NCBI GenBank assembly: GCA_937915835.1
Contig: CALGHA010000014.1
Coordinates: 1 to 6,097 of the forward strand
Direction: 5' to 3'
Length of the DNA: 6,097 nt
From: an uncultured Fretibacterium sp.
Lineage (GTDB): Bacteria; Synergistota; Synergistia; Synergistales; Aminobacteriaceae
The notes below the pieces were generated by a model. It made no database searches. It saw only the letters and a list, made by a program, of their open reading frames with translations, and was not told the DNA's origin. Below, piece by piece: positions 3,570 to 6,097 of this stretch. The translations under genes and the position numbers were made by a program. Positions within the stretch are counted from its first letter, which is position 1; each line of letters opens with the position of its first letter.

Positions 3570-6097
3570 TACAAGAATTTATTGACAACTGGCAAAATCG
3601 AGGCAATGAGAAAAGCGACACTCAAGCATTCTGGAACGGAATTTTGCGCGAATTTCTGAACATTGACAAGCCCGAAAACTTCATCGATTATGAAAAAGAT
3701 GTTAAGCTCGCTCATGTCAGCTACATGGACGCTTATATCCCATCGACCAGAATTATTATTGAGCAGAAGAGCCGCGACGTTAATCTTGACGCTCAAGCTA
3801 AGCAATCCGACGGAACTTTAGCGACACCATTTGAGCAAGCCAAGCGATATTATGACTGGCTCCCGTTATCTAAACGAGGAAGATTTATCATCGTCAGCAA
3901 TTTCCGGGAAATCCGCATTCACGATATGGAATATCCGAAGGCTGAACCAAAAATTATTTTGCTGGACGAGTTAGAACCTCACAAATTGGCCTTCCTCGTC
4001 AACAATGCCGCACTTCCTCCTGATAATATCGAAGTCAAAATTTCATTACAAGCTGGTGAACTCGTCGGAAAACTTCATAAGGCATTACTCGAACGATATA
4101 TTGACCCGGACGATAAAGCCTCGCAACGCAGCCTGAATATCTTTTGCGTACGTGTCGTATTCTTGCTTTATGCTGAGGACTCCGGATTATTCGCAAAATC
4201 TCAGTTCCACGATTACTTGAAGCCCCGTGAACTCGTCGCTCGTGATGCCCTGCAAAAACTCTTCAGCGTTCTCAACCAGAAAATAGAAGAAAGAGATCCA
4301 TATCTTGAAGCTGGACTAAAAGCATTCCCTTACGTCAACGGCGGATTATTCGCGGAAAATGATATTGAGCTGCCACAATTGGACGGCGAACCTTTACGAA
4401 TTATCCTTGAGGACATGAGTGAGGGCTTCGACTGGTCAGGAATTTCACCGACTATTTTCGGAGCAGTCTTTGAGAGCACGTTAAACCCGAAAACCCGACA
4501 CGACGGCGGAATGCATTACACTTCACCGGAAAATATTCACAAGGTAATTGACCCGCTATTTATGGACGAATTGACACAAGAAGCTAATGAAATTCTGAGT
4601 TCTCCAAACACGAGAAAGTTACGCGCTTTCCAGAAAAAATTAGCATCGTTGAAGTTCTTTGATCCAGCTTGCGGCTCCGGAAATTTCTTGACTGAAAGTT
4701 ATTTGTCCCTCCGTAAGCTCGAAAATCAAATTATCGCTGAACTCGCAGGCCCTCAAATTACATTCGCTTTCTCCAAAGATGAAACGCCCATTCAAGTCAG
4801 AATTTCCCAGTTCGCTGGCATTGAGATTAATGATTTCGCTGTTGCCGTCGCTAAAACTGCATTATGGATCGCCGAAGCCCAAATGTGGAACGAGACTAAG
4901 AAATTCACTCAGCTTTACGAGGACTTTTTGCCCCTCAAATCCGAAGCTAATATTCTGGAGCAAAACGCCTTATTAACCGATTGGCACGACATCGTAACTC
5001 CAAGCGATAAATTATTCATCATGGGTAATCCCCCGTTTCTCGGCTACTCAATCCAGACTAAAGCACAACGAGACGACATAAGCAAAATCTTTCGCGACGA
5101 GGACGGAAAACCTTATAAGTCTTCAGGCAAAATTGATTACGTCGCATGTTGGTACTTCAAAGCCAGCGAGTTCATTCAAGGCTCACGAACACGCGCGGCC
5201 TTCGTATCGACTAACTCAATCACTCAAGGTGAACAGGTCAGCGCAATCTTCAAGCCCTTACGCGACCGCTTCGACATTCATATTGACTTCGCATGTTCAA
5301 CTTTCAACTGGGACAGCGAGGCTAAAGATATGGCTCATGTTCACGTCGTCATTATCGGCTTCAACTCTATCACTGAGGAAAAAACCGGCAAACTCAGGAG
5401 GCTTTACACCGACGAGGGCTTAATGCTGGTCGATAACATTAATTTTTACCTCGTGCCGGCCCCTGACGACTTCGCTGAACCTCAAAACGAACCAATGCAG
5501 AGTGAAACTCCTCCCGCAAAATTGGGAAGTCTTCCGCGAGACGGAGGAAACTTAATCATGACGAGCGAGGAAAAAGACGCACTCATAAAGTCTGACCCGT
5601 TAGCTGAGAAATTTATTCGGCCGTTCATGATGGGAAGGGATTTTATTTACAGAATGCCGCGCTATTGCTTATGGCTTGTCGACGTAAGCCCAAGAGATTT
5701 GAGGAAATGCCCAAGAGTTATGGAACGAATAAAGAAAGTTAAGGAGTTCAGGCTTGCTAGCACGAGAGCAGAGACGAGAAAACATGCTGATACTCCCACG
5801 CTTTTTTGTGAGATACGTTACAGCAAAGAAAACTATGTAGCAATTCCCGCAGTGTCATCAGGAGAGAGACAATATGTGCCGATGGACTGGCTGCCTCCTG
5901 AAATTATAGCCGGCAACAAATTATTTATCATAGAGAATGCAACGCTGTATCACTTCGGAGTTTTGACCTCGCGCGTTCATATGGCTTGGATGAGAAGGGT
6001 AACCGGATATTTCGGAACAAGTTATAATTATGGGAACACGACGGTCTATAATACATTTGTGTGGCCTAGTCCGAGCGAAAAAGTTCGTGTGAAGATT
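3566..6097 (+). CDS. MmeI-family type IIL/IIG restriction enzyme-methyltransferase, 3' end cut
   Basis: This is a single-chain restriction-modification enzyme of the MmeI type, which methylates adenine on one strand of an asymmetric site and cuts at a fixed distance away. All 844 codons to the window edge are open. Parts in order: an N-terminal nuclease (about 1-145) with the PD-(D/E)xK-type residues D55, E66 and K68 (IIIEQKS), then KQSDGTLATPFEQAKRY (79-95); a helical connector (about 160-310); and a gamma-class methyltransferase with GGMHYTSPENI (314-324), SAM motif I DPACGSGNFL (366-375), GIEIND (418-423) and catalytic NPPF (488-491). A proline-rich linker (about 631-655) leads to the target-recognition domain (from about 660) with PRDGGNL, RYCLWLVDVSP, FRLAS, ADTPTLF, YHFGVLTS and HMAWMR. 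It ends near the family's YNxFPWP box (here YNTFVWP, 828-834). MmeI has 919 residues, so roughly 60-80 C-terminal ones lie outside. One protein should suffice for both activities, so no partner gene is needed. The recognition site cannot be read from the sequence. Arginine codon use changes in the last third. Confidence 0.93.
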   Translation, partial: MIQEFIDNWQNRGNEKSDTQAFWNGILREFLNIDKPENFIDYEKDVKLAHVSYMDAYIPSTRIIIEQKSRDVNLDAQAKQSDGTLATPFEQAKRYYDWLPLSKRGRFIIVSNFREIRIHDMEYPKAEPKIILLDELEPHKLAFLVNNAALPPDNIEVKISLQAGELVGKLHKALLERYIDPDDKASQRSLNIFCVRVVFLLYAEDSGLFAKSQFHDYLKPRELVARDALQKLFSVLNQKIEERDPYLEAGLKAFPYVNGGLFAENDIELPQLDGEPLRIILEDMSEGFDWSGISPTIFGAVFESTLNPKTRHDGGMHYTSPENIHKVIDPLFMDELTQEANEILSSPNTRKLRAFQKKLASLKFFDPACGSGNFLTESYLSLRKLENQIIAELAGPQITFAFSKDETPIQVRISQFAGIEINDFAVAVAKTALWIAEAQMWNETKKFTQLYEDFLPLKSEANILEQNALLTDWHDIVTPSDKLFIMGNPPFLGYSIQTKAQRDDISKIFRDEDGKPYKSSGKIDYVACWYFKASEFIQGSRTRAAFVSTNSITQGEQVSAIFKPLRDRFDIHIDFACSTFNWDSEAKDMAHVHVVIIGFNSITEEKTGKLRRLYTDEGLMLVDNINFYLVPAPDDFAEPQNEPMQSETPPAKLGSLPRDGGNLIMTSEEKDALIKSDPLAEKFIRPFMMGRDFIYRMPRYCLWLVDVSPRDLRKCPRVMERIKKVKEFRLASTRAETRKHADTPTLFCEIRYSKENYVAIPAVSSGERQYVPMDWLPPEIIAGNKLFIIENATLYHFGVLTSRVHMAWMRRVTGYFGTSYNYGNTTVYNTFVWPSPSEKVRVKI

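Noticed and set aside
3518..5423. Several frames opposite or out of phase with tatC and the restriction gene
   Set aside because: A continuous, motif-rich frame (3566 to the edge) explains this stretch; the others are shadows without recognisable domains.
3566..6097. Identity as BREX PglX or a type I HsdM methyltransferase
   Set aside because: The N-terminal D...ExK nuclease, the length and the TRD motifs (ADTPTLF, HMAWMR, YNxFxWP) fit the MmeI family; no BREX or hsdS/hsdR neighbour is visible, though the right flank is not seen.
1..6097. CRISPR arrays, tRNA genes, insertion sequences, riboswitches
   Set aside because: No regularly spaced repeats, cloverleaf-like sequence, transposase motif or long structured leader was found; almost all bases are within the listed genes.

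Overview
The window carries five complete genes and one large gene cut by the right edge, almost without gaps: gltX (glutamyl-tRNA synthetase, +), xthA (exonuclease III / AP endonuclease, -), tatB, tatA and tatC (twin-arginine translocase, +), and an intact but 3'-truncated MmeI-family combined restriction enzyme/DNA methyltransferase (+). The host is a bacterium with strong Shine-Dalgarno sites (AGGAGG), TATAAT-type promoters, moderately low GC by eye and tight operons. A TatB distinct from TatA points towards a diderm. The style reminds me of uncultured gut or rumen Synergistota, but that is an impression and not something the sequence proves.

Layout. Bases 1-92 hold a possible upstream terminator remnant, a -10 element and a ribosome site for gltX (93-1433). 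gltX and xthA (1428-2189, minus) converge and overlap by 6 bp, leaving no room for a terminator between them. The 123-bp gap 2190-2312 is a divergent control region. It has a good promoter (TTGATT, 17 bp, TATAAT) for the tat genes and a weaker extended -10 facing xthA. tatB (2313-2645), tatA (2661-2828), tatC (2829-3569) and the MmeI-like gene (3566 to the edge) look like one transcription unit: the gaps are 15 bp, 0 bp and a 4-bp ATGA overlap.

How the genes work together. gltX serves translation and xthA serves base-excision repair; they look like unrelated housekeeping neighbours. TatB, TatA and TatC make a complete export system for folded proteins: TatB and TatC form the receptor for twin-arginine signal peptides and TatA forms the translocating assembly. 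The last gene is functionally unrelated. It is a self-contained defence enzyme with nuclease, adenine methyltransferase and target-recognition parts in one chain, coupled to tatC by overlapping stop and start codons.

Most worth a second look: the restriction gene embedded in a tat operon; its unusual recognition residues; a shift in arginine codon use in its recognition domain; a possible internal translation start at that domain; and a glutamyl-tRNA synthetase that lacks the usual zinc-binding insert. I did not find a clearly new multi-gene system.
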